A stretch of 39,499 nt of DNA from Rhodocyclaceae bacterium. Its GTDB lineage: Bacteria; Pseudomonadota; Gammaproteobacteria; Burkholderiales; Rhodocyclaceae. The position numbers and the translations under genes are program-made. This document shows, one piece after another, positions 25,285 to 35,290 of the stretch; within the stretch, counting starts at the first letter, position 1, and each line of letters starts with the position of its first letter. The stretch covers positions 1-39,499 of the forward strand of contig JAPUEC010000223.1 of the NCBI GenBank assembly GCA_027492775.1, written 5' to 3'. The notes beneath the pieces were generated by a model. The model did no database searches, was not told the origin of the DNA, and saw only the letters and a list, made by a program, of their open reading frames with translations.

Positions 25285-26946
25285 ATGAGAAAAGAACTTG
25301 AAGCGAAACTGAAGGCGGACCTTCAAGACGGCATTGTCTGTGTCGAGAAGACGGACGAGCGCACCATCTCGGTCGAGATGAAGCGCGAGTCAGTCAAGGC
25401 GGCAGCCAATATCGTCAAAGAGGCCGGTGGCCGTTATCTGTGCAGTATCGGCTACGACAACATCGAGCGCGATCAGACCCTCGGTCTGGTGCACGCGTTC
25501 GCCTTCGACAAGGAAAGCCGGTTCGTCAATCTGCGGACGAGCGCACCGGTCTCCGACCCGGTGGTCGAGTCGATCACTCCTATCATTCCGTCGGCCGGCT
25601 GGTCCGAGCGCGAATACATGGACCTCCTGGGGTTCAAGTTCGCCAACCATCCGAAGCCGAAGAAGCTGATCGTCGCCGACGATTGGCCAACCGACGTCTT
25701 CCCGATGCGCAAGGAAGTGCCGCACGATTTCATGCCGCAAGGTGCGGAAGACGTTGCTTACCAGCTGGACGAGGCCCCCCCGGGCACCAAGATCGTCCCG
25801 GTCGGCCCCTTCCATCCGTGTCTGCACGAGCCTGAACACTTCGCGGTGTATGTCGACGGTGAAACGATCAAAGGCTGCGATTACCGCGGCTTCATGACCC
25901 ACCGCGGCATCGAGAAGCTGTGCCAGACCCAGGTCAGCTACAACGAAATCCCGTTCATCGCCGAACGGATCTGCGGCATCTGCGGCTCGGTGCATGCCAC
26001 CGCCTACGCCCAGTGCGTCGAATCCGCCGCCGGCATCCAGATCCCGCGCCGCGCTGAGTACATCCGCACGGTCATGCTGGAAATCGAACGTATCCACTCG
26101 CATCTGCTGTGGCTCGGCGTTGCCGGCCACCTGATCGGCTTCGACACCGTGTTCATGCAAGCCTGGCGTGTCCGCGAACAGCTGATGTGGCTGTGCGAGC
26201 GCATGACCGGCAACCGCAAGACCTACGGCATGGTGCTGGTCGGCGGTGTTCGTCGTGACATCACCCCGGAGGTCGCCGACGATATCCGCGCCGTGATCAA
26301 GAAGATCGAGGAAGAGTTGATCGTCATTCACCGCGCGATCGAGAAGGACACCTCCATCCACAAGCGGACCAAGGGTGTCGGCAAGATCACCAAGCAGGAA
26401 GCGATCGACTGGAGCCTGGTCGGCCCCGTCGCCCGCGCCCGTGGCGTCGATATCGACGTTCGCCGTGACATGCCTTATGCCGCCTACGATGAAATGAAGT
26501 TCGAAGTGCCGGTGATGGATAGCTGCGACGTCTGGGCGACCCTGGTGATCCGCGTCGTCGAGACCTTCGAGGCGATCAAGATCATCCGCCAGGCCCTGGA
26601 CAAGATGCCCGGCGGCGAATACTTCGTCGAGTTCAAGGACAGGGTGCCGGCGCTACGCCATGCCATCTCCACCGTCGAAGCCCCGCGTGGCGAATCGGTG
26701 CATTACGTCATCACCGGCGAGGAAAACCGTCCGGAACGCTGGCGTGTGCGTGCCCCGACCTACCCGAATCTTCAGGGTGTGCCGGCCATGCTGCTGAACG
26801 ATCAGTTCGCCGACTTCCCCATCATCGTCGGCAGTATCGACCCGTGCTTCTCCTGTACGGACCGTGTCGCCGTCATCGATGTGAATTCGGGCAAGTCCAG
26901 TTCCCTCACCAAGGCCGAGCTGGAACGCCTGTCGCGGAAGAACTAG
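25285..26946 (+). CDS. Group 4 [NiFe] hydrogenase large subunit (HycE-like) with NuoC-like N-terminus
   Basis: A 553-residue fusion typical of HycE/HyfG. Residues about 1-165 form a NuoC-like domain (SEREYMDLLGFKFANHP), and the rest is the NuoD-like catalytic subunit. Both nickel motifs are intact: RICGICGSVH (Cys230, Cys233) and DPCFSCTDR (Cys521, Cys524), so this is a genuine hydrogenase and not a complex I relative. A 26-residue tail beginning VAVIDV follows the Arg, as in HycE before HycI cleavage. The gene lies between the membrane subunits and encodes the H2-making or H2-oxidising site facing the cytoplasm. Confidence 0.94.
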   Translation: MRKELEAKLKADLQDGIVCVEKTDERTISVEMKRESVKAAANIVKEAGGRYLCSIGYDNIERDQTLGLVHAFAFDKESRFVNLRTSAPVSDPVVESITPIIPSAGWSEREYMDLLGFKFANHPKPKKLIVADDWPTDVFPMRKEVPHDFMPQGAEDVAYQLDEAPPGTKIVPVGPFHPCLHEPEHFAVYVDGETIKGCDYRGFMTHRGIEKLCQTQVSYNEIPFIAERICGICGSVHATAYAQCVESAAGIQIPRRAEYIRTVMLEIERIHSHLLWLGVAGHLIGFDTVFMQAWRVREQLMWLCERMTGNRKTYGMVLVGGVRRDITPEVADDIRAVIKKIEEELIVIHRAIEKDTSIHKRTKGVGKITKQEAIDWSLVGPVARARGVDIDVRRDMPYAAYDEMKFEVPVMDSCDVWATLVIRVVETFEAIKIIRQALDKMPGGEYFVEFKDRVPALRHAISTVEAPRGESVHYVITGEENRPERWRVRAPTYPNLQGVPAMLLNDQFADFPIIVGSIDPCFSCTDRVAVIDVNSGKSSSLTKAELERLSRKN

Positions 26947-26960
26947 GAAAGAGTGCAACT

Positions 26961-27884
26961 ATGAACAACATTCTCGGAAACAACGGCGGCTACCTGATGG
27001 TTTTCGTCAATCTCGTGCTGTTCCTGGCGCTGGCGCCGTTCTTCGACGGCATCATCCGTCGGGTGACGGCCCGCGTGCAGAGCCGGCAGGGTCCGGTGCT
27101 GGTCCAGTCTTACTTCGATCTACTGAAGCTTCTCGGTAAGGAGAACATCGACGCCACCGGCATGCTGCCTTTCCGTCTCGCGCCACTGGTCGCCTTCGGC
27201 TCCATGCTCTGCGTCATCGCCGTTCTGCCGGTCGCCGGCATGGCGACGGCACTGACGCCTTACGCCGATACCATCTCGCTGGTTTATCTGCTGACCCTGG
27301 GCGGCGTGGCGGTTCTGCTCGGCGCCTTTGCCAGCAAGAACATCTACGCCCTCATCGGTGCCAGCCGCGAAATGACGACCATGATCATGGTCGAGCCGAT
27401 CCTTTTCATGGTGCTCATGCTTGGCGTCATGAAGACCGGCAGCCTTGATCTCAATGCCGTCATCTATGGCACGCCGAGCATGAACTACGGCATTCCCGGC
27501 ATCGTCATGGTGATCGTCTCCCTCTTCGCCTTGCAGGCGTTCGTTGCCCGCCAGCCGTTCGACATCGCCGAAGCGGAGCAGGAAGTGTTGGGTGGCCCCT
27601 TCATCGAGTACAGCGGCCCGAACTACGCGCTCTTCAAGTACTACCTGATGCTGAAGCAGATGTTCTACGCCTACCTGCCGATTGCCATGTTTGTGCCCCT
27701 GGCGCGCACCGGCAGCGTGGTGGTGGATGTGGTCATCCAGATGGCGCTGACCGCCGTCGTGTTCGTGCTCATCGGCATCCTGTCCTCGACGCACCCGCGC
27801 TTCCGGATTGACCAGGCGCTGCGCTACTTCGCCGGCCTCTTCCTGATTTCGCTCTGCGCGATCGCTGGCGCCCTGTTCGGCTAG
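26961..27884 (+). CDS. Group 4 hydrogenase membrane subunit (HycD/HyfC/NuoH-like)
   Basis: A 307-residue protein with about eight membrane segments, the anchor that joins the catalytic arm to the membrane domain. Conserved NuoH-type features are seen: RVQSRQGP near the N-terminus, SREMTTMI in a loop, and PFDIAEAEQEVLGGPFIEYSG with its acidic cluster near the quinone-like channel. The reading frame is open farther upstream inside the large-subunit gene, but the ATG at 26961 (MNNILGNN) sits 14 bases after that stop and is the sensible start. Confidence 0.92.
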   Translation: MNNILGNNGGYLMVFVNLVLFLALAPFFDGIIRRVTARVQSRQGPVLVQSYFDLLKLLGKENIDATGMLPFRLAPLVAFGSMLCVIAVLPVAGMATALTPYADTISLVYLLTLGGVAVLLGAFASKNIYALIGASREMTTMIMVEPILFMVLMLGVMKTGSLDLNAVIYGTPSMNYGIPGIVMVIVSLFALQAFVARQPFDIAEAEQEVLGGPFIEYSGPNYALFKYYLMLKQMFYAYLPIAMFVPLARTGSVVVDVVIQMALTAVVFVLIGILSSTHPRFRIDQALRYFAGLFLISLCAIAGALFG

Positions 27885-27907
27885 ACCTAAGGAAACGGAG
27901 AAATACC

Positions 27908-28444
27908 ATGTGGCTTACTAGCAAAATCAAGCAGATCCTGATGGTCATGAAGCCAGGGGTCGTCACGCTCGACTACCCGAACGTGCAACCGCCGCCGCCG
28001 CCCAACTTCCGCGGCGCGCCGGTGTGGGATCACCACAAGTGCATTGGCTGCGGCGGTTGTTCCGACCACTGCGTTTCGCGCTGCATCCTGACCCGCGACG
28101 TCTGCCAGGAAGTGCGCGTCATGTTGTACGACGGCTCCCGCTGCACCTACTGCGGCCGCTGTGCCGACGTCTGCCCGGAAGACGCCATCACCATGAGCAC
28201 CGAGTATCGGCTCGCCTGCGCCGACGCCAACGACGTCACCACGCGCATGGAACTGTTCATGCTGACCTGCCAGCGCTGCGGTCGTTGCTACGAAATGGAG
28301 AACACCAACGTTCTCGACCGTATCGACCTGAAGGGCTTCCGTTACGACAGCCTGGAGACCCGCGCGATGGTCCGCACGACCACCGAGACTTTGTCGCTGG
28401 AAACGCTGGCCGCAACCGAAAACTACCAGCGGCCCAGCAAATAG
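27908..28444 (+). CDS. Group 4 hydrogenase ferredoxin-like subunit (HycF/HyfH/NuoI-like)
   Basis: A 178-residue protein with two [4Fe-4S] motifs, CIGCGGCSDHC followed by Cys, and CTYCGRCADVCP. A further Cys triplet, CQRCGRC near residue 120, resembles the extra Cys motif seen in HycF-type subunits but not in NuoI. It would wire incoming electrons to the small subunit. It starts 23 bases after the NuoH-like gene, with GGAAACGGAG upstream, and ends 9 bases before the NuoB-like gene. The proline-rich QPPPPPNF stretch near residue 31 probably packs against a neighbouring subunit. Confidence 0.9.
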   Translation: MWLTSKIKQILMVMKPGVVTLDYPNVQPPPPPNFRGAPVWDHHKCIGCGGCSDHCVSRCILTRDVCQEVRVMLYDGSRCTYCGRCADVCPEDAITMSTEYRLACADANDVTTRMELFMLTCQRCGRCYEMENTNVLDRIDLKGFRYDSLETRAMVRTTTETLSLETLAATENYQRPSK

Positions 28445-28453
28445 GAGTGCAGC

Positions 28454-28981
28454 ATGCTTAAGAACCTATGCAAGAAGATGTTCACCAAGTCGATCTGGGT
28501 CTACCACTGCAACACCGGTGCCTGTAACGGCTGCGACATCGAAATTCTCAATATCCTGACGCCGTTCTACGACGTCGAGCGTTTCGGCATCAAGCTCGTC
28601 GCCTCGCCGCGCCATGCGGATGCGATGCTGATCTCCGGCGCCGTGACTCGTCCGACCCTGCCACTGGTGAAGCGCGCCTACGAGGCCATTCCGTCACCCA
28701 AGCTGGTGTTCGGTATCGGCTCTTGCGCGACCGGCGGCGGCGCCTGGTTCGACACCTACAACGTGACGGGCGGCGTCAGCAAGGCGGTTCCGGTCAATTA
28801 CTACATTCCCGGCTGCCCGCCGCGCCCCGAGGCCATTCTGTACGGCGTCGCCCTGGCCCTGGGCCTGGTCGACAAGAAGGTCGCACCGATCGAACTCAAG
28901 CAGATGGAGTTCCCGATCGACCAGTACGAGCGCAACGAGGCTTGGGAAAAGCGTAACGTCATCTATGAACTGGTGAAGTAA
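28454..28981 (+). CDS. Group 4 hydrogenase small subunit (HycG/HyfI/NuoB-like)
   Basis: A 175-residue small subunit with the ligands of the cluster next to the NiFe site: CNTGACNGCDIE, GSCATGGG and PGCPPRPEA. It matches the compact HycG/HyfI form. It is the last structural gene of the complex; GGAG lies a few bases upstream of the ATG. A response-regulator gene begins 29 bases after its stop, likely in the same transcript. Confidence 0.93.
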   Translation: MLKNLCKKMFTKSIWVYHCNTGACNGCDIEILNILTPFYDVERFGIKLVASPRHADAMLISGAVTRPTLPLVKRAYEAIPSPKLVFGIGSCATGGGAWFDTYNVTGGVSKAVPVNYYIPGCPPRPEAILYGVALALGLVDKKVAPIELKQMEFPIDQYERNEAWEKRNVIYELVK

Positions 28982-29010
28982 GCGCCCGGCAACCGAGGAG
29001 TTTTACGAAA

Positions 29011-29406
29011 ATGAAAAAGATTTTGCTCGTTGATGACGACAAGGATTTGTGCCAAAACCTGGAAACGGTCCTCAAGTCGCATGGTTACGAAGTCGCGGTC
29101 GCGTATTCCGCCGTCGAGGGCTTGCAACAGGCCCTCGCCATCAAGCCTGACGCCATCGTTCTCGATGTGTTGATGGAGACGGACACGGCCGGCTTCGAAA
29201 TGCTCTACCAGTTGCGTAGCGCGGACAAATCGTCCCGCTATGCCGCTATTTGCAATACTCCGGTCATTCTGTTGACGGCAATCAACCAGATCACTCACTT
29301 CCGCTTCTCCCTGAGTGATAAGGACAGCTATCTGCCCAAGAACAACGGCATGCTGACCAAGCCGGTTCAAATCGACGATCTGCTGAGCAGGCTGAGCGAG
29401 TTGTAG
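29011..29406 (+). CDS. Stand-alone response-regulator receiver protein
   Basis: A 131-residue single receiver domain with no output domain. It has DDD at 8-10, phospho-acceptor Asp52 in VLDVLM, Thr in LLTAI and Lys in LTKPV, so it should be phosphorylatable. It shares unusual features with the receiver of the Rex fusion: a LDV(M/L)M-x5-GF segment and an extended loop after LTAI reading F-x-F-S/D-x-x-DKD before the KPV motif. This suggests both descend from the same receiver type and may share a kinase. The GAGGAG ribosome site is good; a terminator follows 60 bases later. Confidence 0.9.
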   Translation: MKKILLVDDDKDLCQNLETVLKSHGYEVAVAYSAVEGLQQALAIKPDAIVLDVLMETDTAGFEMLYQLRSADKSSRYAAICNTPVILLTAINQITHFRFSLSDKDSYLPKNNGMLTKPVQIDDLLSRLSEL

Positions 29407-29464
29407 TATTCGGGGCTCCACCGGGGTCTCATCAAAGCAGCATCAACGCAGTACGGGTTGTCTC

Positions 29465-29501
29465 AAAACCCCCTTGGCCGAACCGGCCATCGGGGTTTTT
29501 T
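29465..29501 (+). terminator. Rho-independent terminator closing the hydrogenase operon
   Basis: Inverted repeat with AAAACCCC (29465-29472) pairing with GGGGTTTT (29492-29499) and an inner GC-rich stem, followed by T residues. It ends the transcript after the receiver gene. The kinase gene begins about 140 bases later, so it may have its own promoter or depend on read-through. Confidence 0.85.
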
Positions 29502-29643
29502 ATTGTCCGGAACTGCGGTCGTCCAAGACCGCCATCGAATCTCACCGGCCCTTGAATGCTTCAAGCCGGCCCCAAATCGGGGCACAATGACGGCATAGGC
29601 AGTCGTGCACCGGCGCACGTCGGCAATCGAAGGGAAGAGGCGC

Positions 29644-30348
29644 TTGAACAAGGAACAGGAAGCAAAGGTACTGGATCTCATGGCCATCGTGGCACACGAG
29701 CTGATGAGCCCGGTCGCCACCATCCATACCACCGTCGACACGCTGCGCGGCGGCTATTTCGGCGAGTTTTCCCCGGAGCAGCGCAAAGGCCTCGAGACCA
29801 TCCTGCGCAATTGCCAGTATCTCGAAGACATCATCTGCTGCTACAGCGACCTGGTGAAGATGGAACTCGATAAGGTGGCGTTCAAGGAAGGGCCGGTTGA
29901 TCTCATCAAAGAGGTGGTCGAGGTCATCGTCAATCGCCCCGAGTATCAAGGCAATTTGAAGGAAATGCCCATCGTGACCGTCTATTCCGCCATTCCATCA
30001 GTCCTGGGCGATGCGGATGCGTTGAAGATTGCGGTCAACAATCTGGTCAACAACGCCGTCAAATATGGGAATCATGGCAGTCCGATCCGGGTCGAAGTCT
30101 GCCGCGAAGGCGATTCCGCGGTATTGGCCATTCGCAATGAAGGACCGGGCATCGCCGCGACGGATATTCAAGACCGCCTTTTCAAGCGATTCGAACGCTT
30201 GAAGCAAAAAGGCACCGAAGGCGTCAAAGGGTCGGGGCTCGGGCTCTATATCTGCAGGCAAATCGTCGAAAAGCACGGAGGCAGGATAGAAGCGCGATCC
30301 GATGCCGAGAGTTTCGTGGAATTCCGCATCTCTTTGAAGTTTGCCTGA
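29644..30348 (+). CDS. Soluble sensor-domain-less histidine kinase
   Basis: A 234-residue kinase made only of a dimerisation/phosphoacceptor domain (His18 in VAHELMSP) and an HATPase domain with NNLVNNAVKYG, the G1-type NEGPGIA and the G2-type GSGLGLYIC. No membrane segment, PAS, GAF or other input domain is visible, so any signal must come through a partner protein. TTG 29644 is preferred because AGGGAAGAGG lies just upstream; GTG 29605 is a longer alternative with no clear ribosome site. The position next to the receiver gene and the Rex-receiver operon suggests these are its targets. Confidence 0.88.
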   Translation: MNKEQEAKVLDLMAIVAHELMSPVATIHTTVDTLRGGYFGEFSPEQRKGLETILRNCQYLEDIICCYSDLVKMELDKVAFKEGPVDLIKEVVEVIVNRPEYQGNLKEMPIVTVYSAIPSVLGDADALKIAVNNLVNNAVKYGNHGSPIRVEVCREGDSAVLAIRNEGPGIAATDIQDRLFKRFERLKQKGTEGVKGSGLGLYICRQIVEKHGGRIEARSDAESFVEFRISLKFA

Positions 30349-30448
30349 CCGGGCGTTGCGGTTTTAGGCACTCGCGCGCTGGCGTCGAAATGTGGCCGAG
30401 CTTGCCTGCGGTCGCGGCAGCCAATTCCGGTCGGGCGATGGCTGGCTG

Positions 30449-30454
30449 TATAAT
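30449..30454 (+). promoter_or_regulatory. Candidate -10 element for ppa
   Basis: A perfect TATAAT lies 31 bases upstream of the ppa start codon, in the 137-base gap after the kinase gene. No convincing -35 is seen at the right distance. Confidence 0.45.
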
Positions 30455-30485
30455 CGGTTTTCCAACAACAACGAACGAGGCGAAC

Positions 30486-31034
30486 ATGGCTCTCCATAAC
30501 GTGCCTTCGGGAAAATCCCTACCCAACGATTTCAACGTCATCATCGAAATTCCCATGCATGCCGATCCCGTCAAATACGAGGTCGATAAGGAAAGCGGTG
30601 CAATTTTCGTCGACCGGTTCATGTCGACCGCCATGCACTACCCTTGCAACTATGGCTACATTCCCGACACTATCGCCGGCGACGGCGATCCGGTAGATGT
30701 GCTGGTGATGGCCCAGTTCGCCCTGCCGCCAGGAGTGGTCGTGCGTTGCCGGCCGGTGGGCATGCTCGACATGCAGGATGAAGCCGGAAACGACGCCAAG
30801 GTGCTGGCGGTGCCGGTCGACCAACTCACCCTGATGTATCGCGATGTCCATTCGCCGCGAGATTTACCCCAGATCCTGCTGGATCAGATTTCTCATTTCT
30901 TCCACCATTACAAGGACCTGGAGCCGGGCAAGTTCGTCAATGTCCTCGGCTGGTTGGGGGTGGAAGAAGCCTGCAAGGAAATCATGAAAGGCGCCCAACG
31001 CTACGTGGACGCCGTGGAAAAGCCGGCGTACTGA
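30486..31034 (+). CDS. ppa: Inorganic pyrophosphatase
   Basis: A 182-residue soluble family I pyrophosphatase that hydrolyses PPi to drive biosynthesis. Family signatures are clear: EIPMHADPVKYEVDK, the YPCNYGYIPDT segment and the Mg-binding signature GDGDPVDVLV. The ATG at 30486 follows ACGAGGCGAAC and gives the standard N-terminus. Its stop overlaps the nadE start (TGATG), so the two are probably translated together; nadE releases PPi, which fits. Confidence 0.95.
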   Translation: MALHNVPSGKSLPNDFNVIIEIPMHADPVKYEVDKESGAIFVDRFMSTAMHYPCNYGYIPDTIAGDGDPVDVLVMAQFALPPGVVVRCRPVGMLDMQDEAGNDAKVLAVPVDQLTLMYRDVHSPRDLPQILLDQISHFFHHYKDLEPGKFVNVLGWLGVEEACKEIMKGAQRYVDAVEKPAY

Positions 31035-32641
31035 TGCTGAAGATCGCCGTTGCCCAGTTCAATGCGGTCGTCGGCGATATCGCCGGCAACGCCGAGAAGA
31101 TCGCGCGTCAAGCGGAAGCAGCCAAGGCGCGCGGTGCCAATATTCTCCTGACGCCGGAATTGGCGCTCTGCGGCTATCCGCCGGAAGACCTGTTGCTGCG
31201 TCCCGACTTCTATGCGACCTGCGATGACGCACTGGATGAACTCGCCGCCAGCGTTGCCGGTATCGCCCTGGTCGTCGGCCACCCCGTGGCGGAGGGCAAG
31301 CGGCGCTTCAATGCTGCCACCGTGATTGAGAACGGTCGCCGCAAGGCGATGTATCGCAAATTGCGCTTGCCCAATACCGAGGTTTTCGACGAAGCGCGCT
31401 ATTTTGATGAAGGCGACGCCGCGTGTGTGCTCGATATCGGCGGCGTGCGCTGTGGCATCAATATCTGCCAGGATGTCTGGGAAAAGGGTGCTTCCGAACT
31501 GGCGCGGGCGACTGGCGCGGAGTTGCTGTTGGTCCTCAACGCCTCGCCCCTGCATCTGCACAAGCAATCACTGCGGCTCGAAGTGTTGCGCCAACGCATC
31601 GCCGGGACCGGCTTGCCCATGGTGTATGCCAATATGGTTGGCGGGCAGGACGAGTTGGTTTTCGATGGCGCGTCGATGGCGCTCGACAGCGCGGGCAAGG
31701 TCTGCATGCGGCTGCCCCAGTACGAAGAGGCGCTCGGGATCGTCGAGTACGCGGATGGGCGTTTGACCTCCGATACCGTGGCGCCGCTGCTCTCCGAGGA
31801 AGCCGAGGCCTATGGGGCGCTTGTTCTCGGGGTGCGCGACTATATCGGCAAGAACGGCTTCCCCGGCGCAATCATCGGGCTCTCTGGCGGCATCGACTCC
31901 GCGCTGACGCTCTGTATTGCTGCCGATGCGCTCGGGCCTGAAAAGGTACGGGCGGTGATGATGCCGTCCCCCTACACCGCGAAAATGAGCCTGGACGATT
32001 CTCGCGCCCTGATCGAGGCCCTGGGAGTACGCTACGACGAAATCGCCATCGAGCCGGCGATGCGCACCTTCGATGCCATGCTCGCCAAGGAATTCGCCGG
32101 ACTGGAGCAGGACACCACCGAGGAGAACATCCAGGCGCGGATTCGCGGCGTGCTTCTCATGGCGCTCTCGAACAAGACCGGCGCGCTCGTCCTGACGACG
32201 GGGAACAAGTCGGAAATGGCGGTTGGCTATGCCACGCTCTATGGCGACATGGCTGGCGGCTTCGCGGTCATCAAGGATGTATACAAGACGATGGTGTATC
32301 GCCTGTCGCGTTATCGCAACACCATCTCCAAGGTGATTCCGGAGAACATCATTGTCCGCCCGCCTTCCGCCGAACTGCGACCGGACCAGACTGACCAGGA
32401 TTCGCTTCCGCCCTACGAGGTTCTGGATGCGATCGTGAAGAGCTACATGGAAGAGGATCGCAGCGCGCGTCAGATCGTTGCCGACGGCCACCCGGAAGAG
32501 GCGGTACGGCGGGTCGTGCGCCTGCTGCGTATTGCTGAATACAAGCGCCGGCAAGCCCCGATCGGAATTCGCATCACGCCGCGCGGCTTCGGCAAGGATT
32601 GGCGGTATCCTATTACCAACCGTTATCGGGACGCTTTCTAA
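31034..32641 (+). CDS. nadE: Glutamine-dependent NAD+ synthetase
   Basis: Converts deamido-NAD to NAD+ with ammonia taken from glutamine. The 535-residue protein is the two-domain form: an N-terminal nitrilase-type amidase with the triad Glu42, Lys109 and Cys145 (NICQDVWE), then a synthetase domain with the ATP-pyrophosphatase loop GLSGGIDSA near 282, TTGNKSE and the C-terminal RxxPIGIRI-like stretch. It overlaps ppa by one base. glnB starts 24 bases after its stop, a pairing that links NAD synthesis to nitrogen status. Confidence 0.95.
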   Translation: MLKIAVAQFNAVVGDIAGNAEKIARQAEAAKARGANILLTPELALCGYPPEDLLLRPDFYATCDDALDELAASVAGIALVVGHPVAEGKRRFNAATVIENGRRKAMYRKLRLPNTEVFDEARYFDEGDAACVLDIGGVRCGINICQDVWEKGASELARATGAELLLVLNASPLHLHKQSLRLEVLRQRIAGTGLPMVYANMVGGQDELVFDGASMALDSAGKVCMRLPQYEEALGIVEYADGRLTSDTVAPLLSEEAEAYGALVLGVRDYIGKNGFPGAIIGLSGGIDSALTLCIAADALGPEKVRAVMMPSPYTAKMSLDDSRALIEALGVRYDEIAIEPAMRTFDAMLAKEFAGLEQDTTEENIQARIRGVLLMALSNKTGALVLTTGNKSEMAVGYATLYGDMAGGFAVIKDVYKTMVYRLSRYRNTISKVIPENIIVRPPSAELRPDQTDQDSLPPYEVLDAIVKSYMEEDRSARQIVADGHPEEAVRRVVRLLRIAEYKRRQAPIGIRITPRGFGKDWRYPITNRYRDAF

Positions 32642-33004
<363 letters not shown>

Positions 33005-33024
33005 TTTAACCGATGGAGAGGGCG

Positions 33025-33366
33025 ATGGACGGAGAATCGTACGACCTGAATGCCTTGCGGCAGCGCCTCATGGCCGTCCTCGTGGCGGATGGAAACAAGG
33101 CCGAACTTTATCCTTATGAAACGGAAAAACATTTTCCGCGCATCCTCGCCCGCATCGTCGAGTTATGGAGGACCCCGGACCTCGATCCTTATTTCGAAGG
33201 GCTATTGACCACGACGCGCCATGATCGCCAGGGTTTTCCCGAGAAAGTGGCGCTCGAAATCTTCTATCTCAGCAACCTGCATGCGTCCTACCGGCTTTCC
33301 ATGCTGACCCGCGTCAGCCCTTGGGATTGGTCGCCGGATGCGCTGGCCCACAAGAAGCTGCACTGA
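33025..33366 (+). CDS. Small uncharacterised protein
   Basis: A 113-residue soluble protein I do not recognise. It is rich in charged and aromatic residues, with stretches such as ELYPYETEKHFPRI, FEGLLTTTRHDRQGFP and VSPWDW. No signal peptide or membrane segment is seen. ATG 33025 is preferred over ATG 33013 because GGAG lies 6 bases before it. It follows glnB closely, so it is probably co-transcribed. Its 3' end overlaps the end of smr on the opposite strand by 53 bases. Confidence 0.7.
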   Translation: MDGESYDLNALRQRLMAVLVADGNKAELYPYETEKHFPRILARIVELWRTPDLDPYFEGLLTTTRHDRQGFPEKVALEIFYLSNLHASYRLSMLTRVSPWDWSPDALAHKKLH

Positions 33367-33928
33367 TTTTTCGCGAGGAGCGTAGGAGGGCGATCAGCGC
33401 CCCCTCGCCACCGTCCTGCGGCCGAGCCTGGCAATAGGCCAGCACTTCCTGCCGCTGCGCCAACCAACCCCGGACCAATTGACGCAGGATCGATTGCCGT
33501 CCCGGCGAACGCAGGCCCTTGCCATGCACGACGCGCACGCAGCGCGTGCCGCTTTGCAGCGCCTCGGCGAGAAAGGTGGCGAGCAGGTGCCGCGCTTCCT
33601 CGCGATTGAGGCCATGCAAGTCGATTTCGTCTTGCACTACCCAGCGGCCACGTCGCAAATCCCGGAGTACGCTGACGGAAAGGCCGTTGCGCAGGTAGTT
33701 CGGCTCGTCGCCGCCTTCCAGCCGATCCTGCAGCGCGATCGGCGCATGCATGGCTTCATGCAGGGCCGCGCGTTCGTCCGCCTCGCGCTGTACCGGCCTC
33801 GGCGGCGGCGACGGTGCCCCGAGATGGACACGGTTACTGGGTTTCAATGGCTGCGCATCCGCCACCGCGGCCCGGAAGAGATCAATATCCTCCAAGGCCG
33901 GCGTCGGCGGTGCGGATGTTCTGCGCAT
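33314..33928 (-). CDS. Smr domain protein
   Basis: A 204-residue protein with a C-terminal Smr domain: EIDLHGLNREEARHLL followed by the VVHGKGLRS loop, as in the small MutS-related family with possible nuclease activity. The N-terminal half is low-complexity and proline- or charge-rich, as in other proteobacterial Smr proteins. The frame is open further upstream, but the ATG at 33928 lies 20 bases after the trxB stop with GGGG nearby, so it is preferred. It is likely co-transcribed with trxB. Confidence 0.85.
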   Translation of the reverse strand: MRRTSAPPTPALEDIDLFRAAVADAQPLKPSNRVHLGAPSPPPRPVQREADERAALHEAMHAPIALQDRLEGGDEPNYLRNGLSVSVLRDLRRGRWVVQDEIDLHGLNREEARHLLATFLAEALQSGTRCVRVVHGKGLRSPGRQSILRQLVRGWLAQRQEVLAYCQARPQDGGEGALIALLRSSRKISAASCGPAHPATNPKG

Positions 33929-33948
33929 GCGCTGCCCCGGAAGTGACT

Positions 33949-35290
<1,342 letters not shown>

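Noticed and set aside
29434-29456. A stretch resembling a common cDNA template-switch adaptor (AAGCAG...ATCAACGCAG...TACGGG).
   Set aside because: The match needs two internal gaps, lies in an ordinary intergenic region before a terminator, and genes on both sides continue naturally; chance resemblance is the simpler reading.
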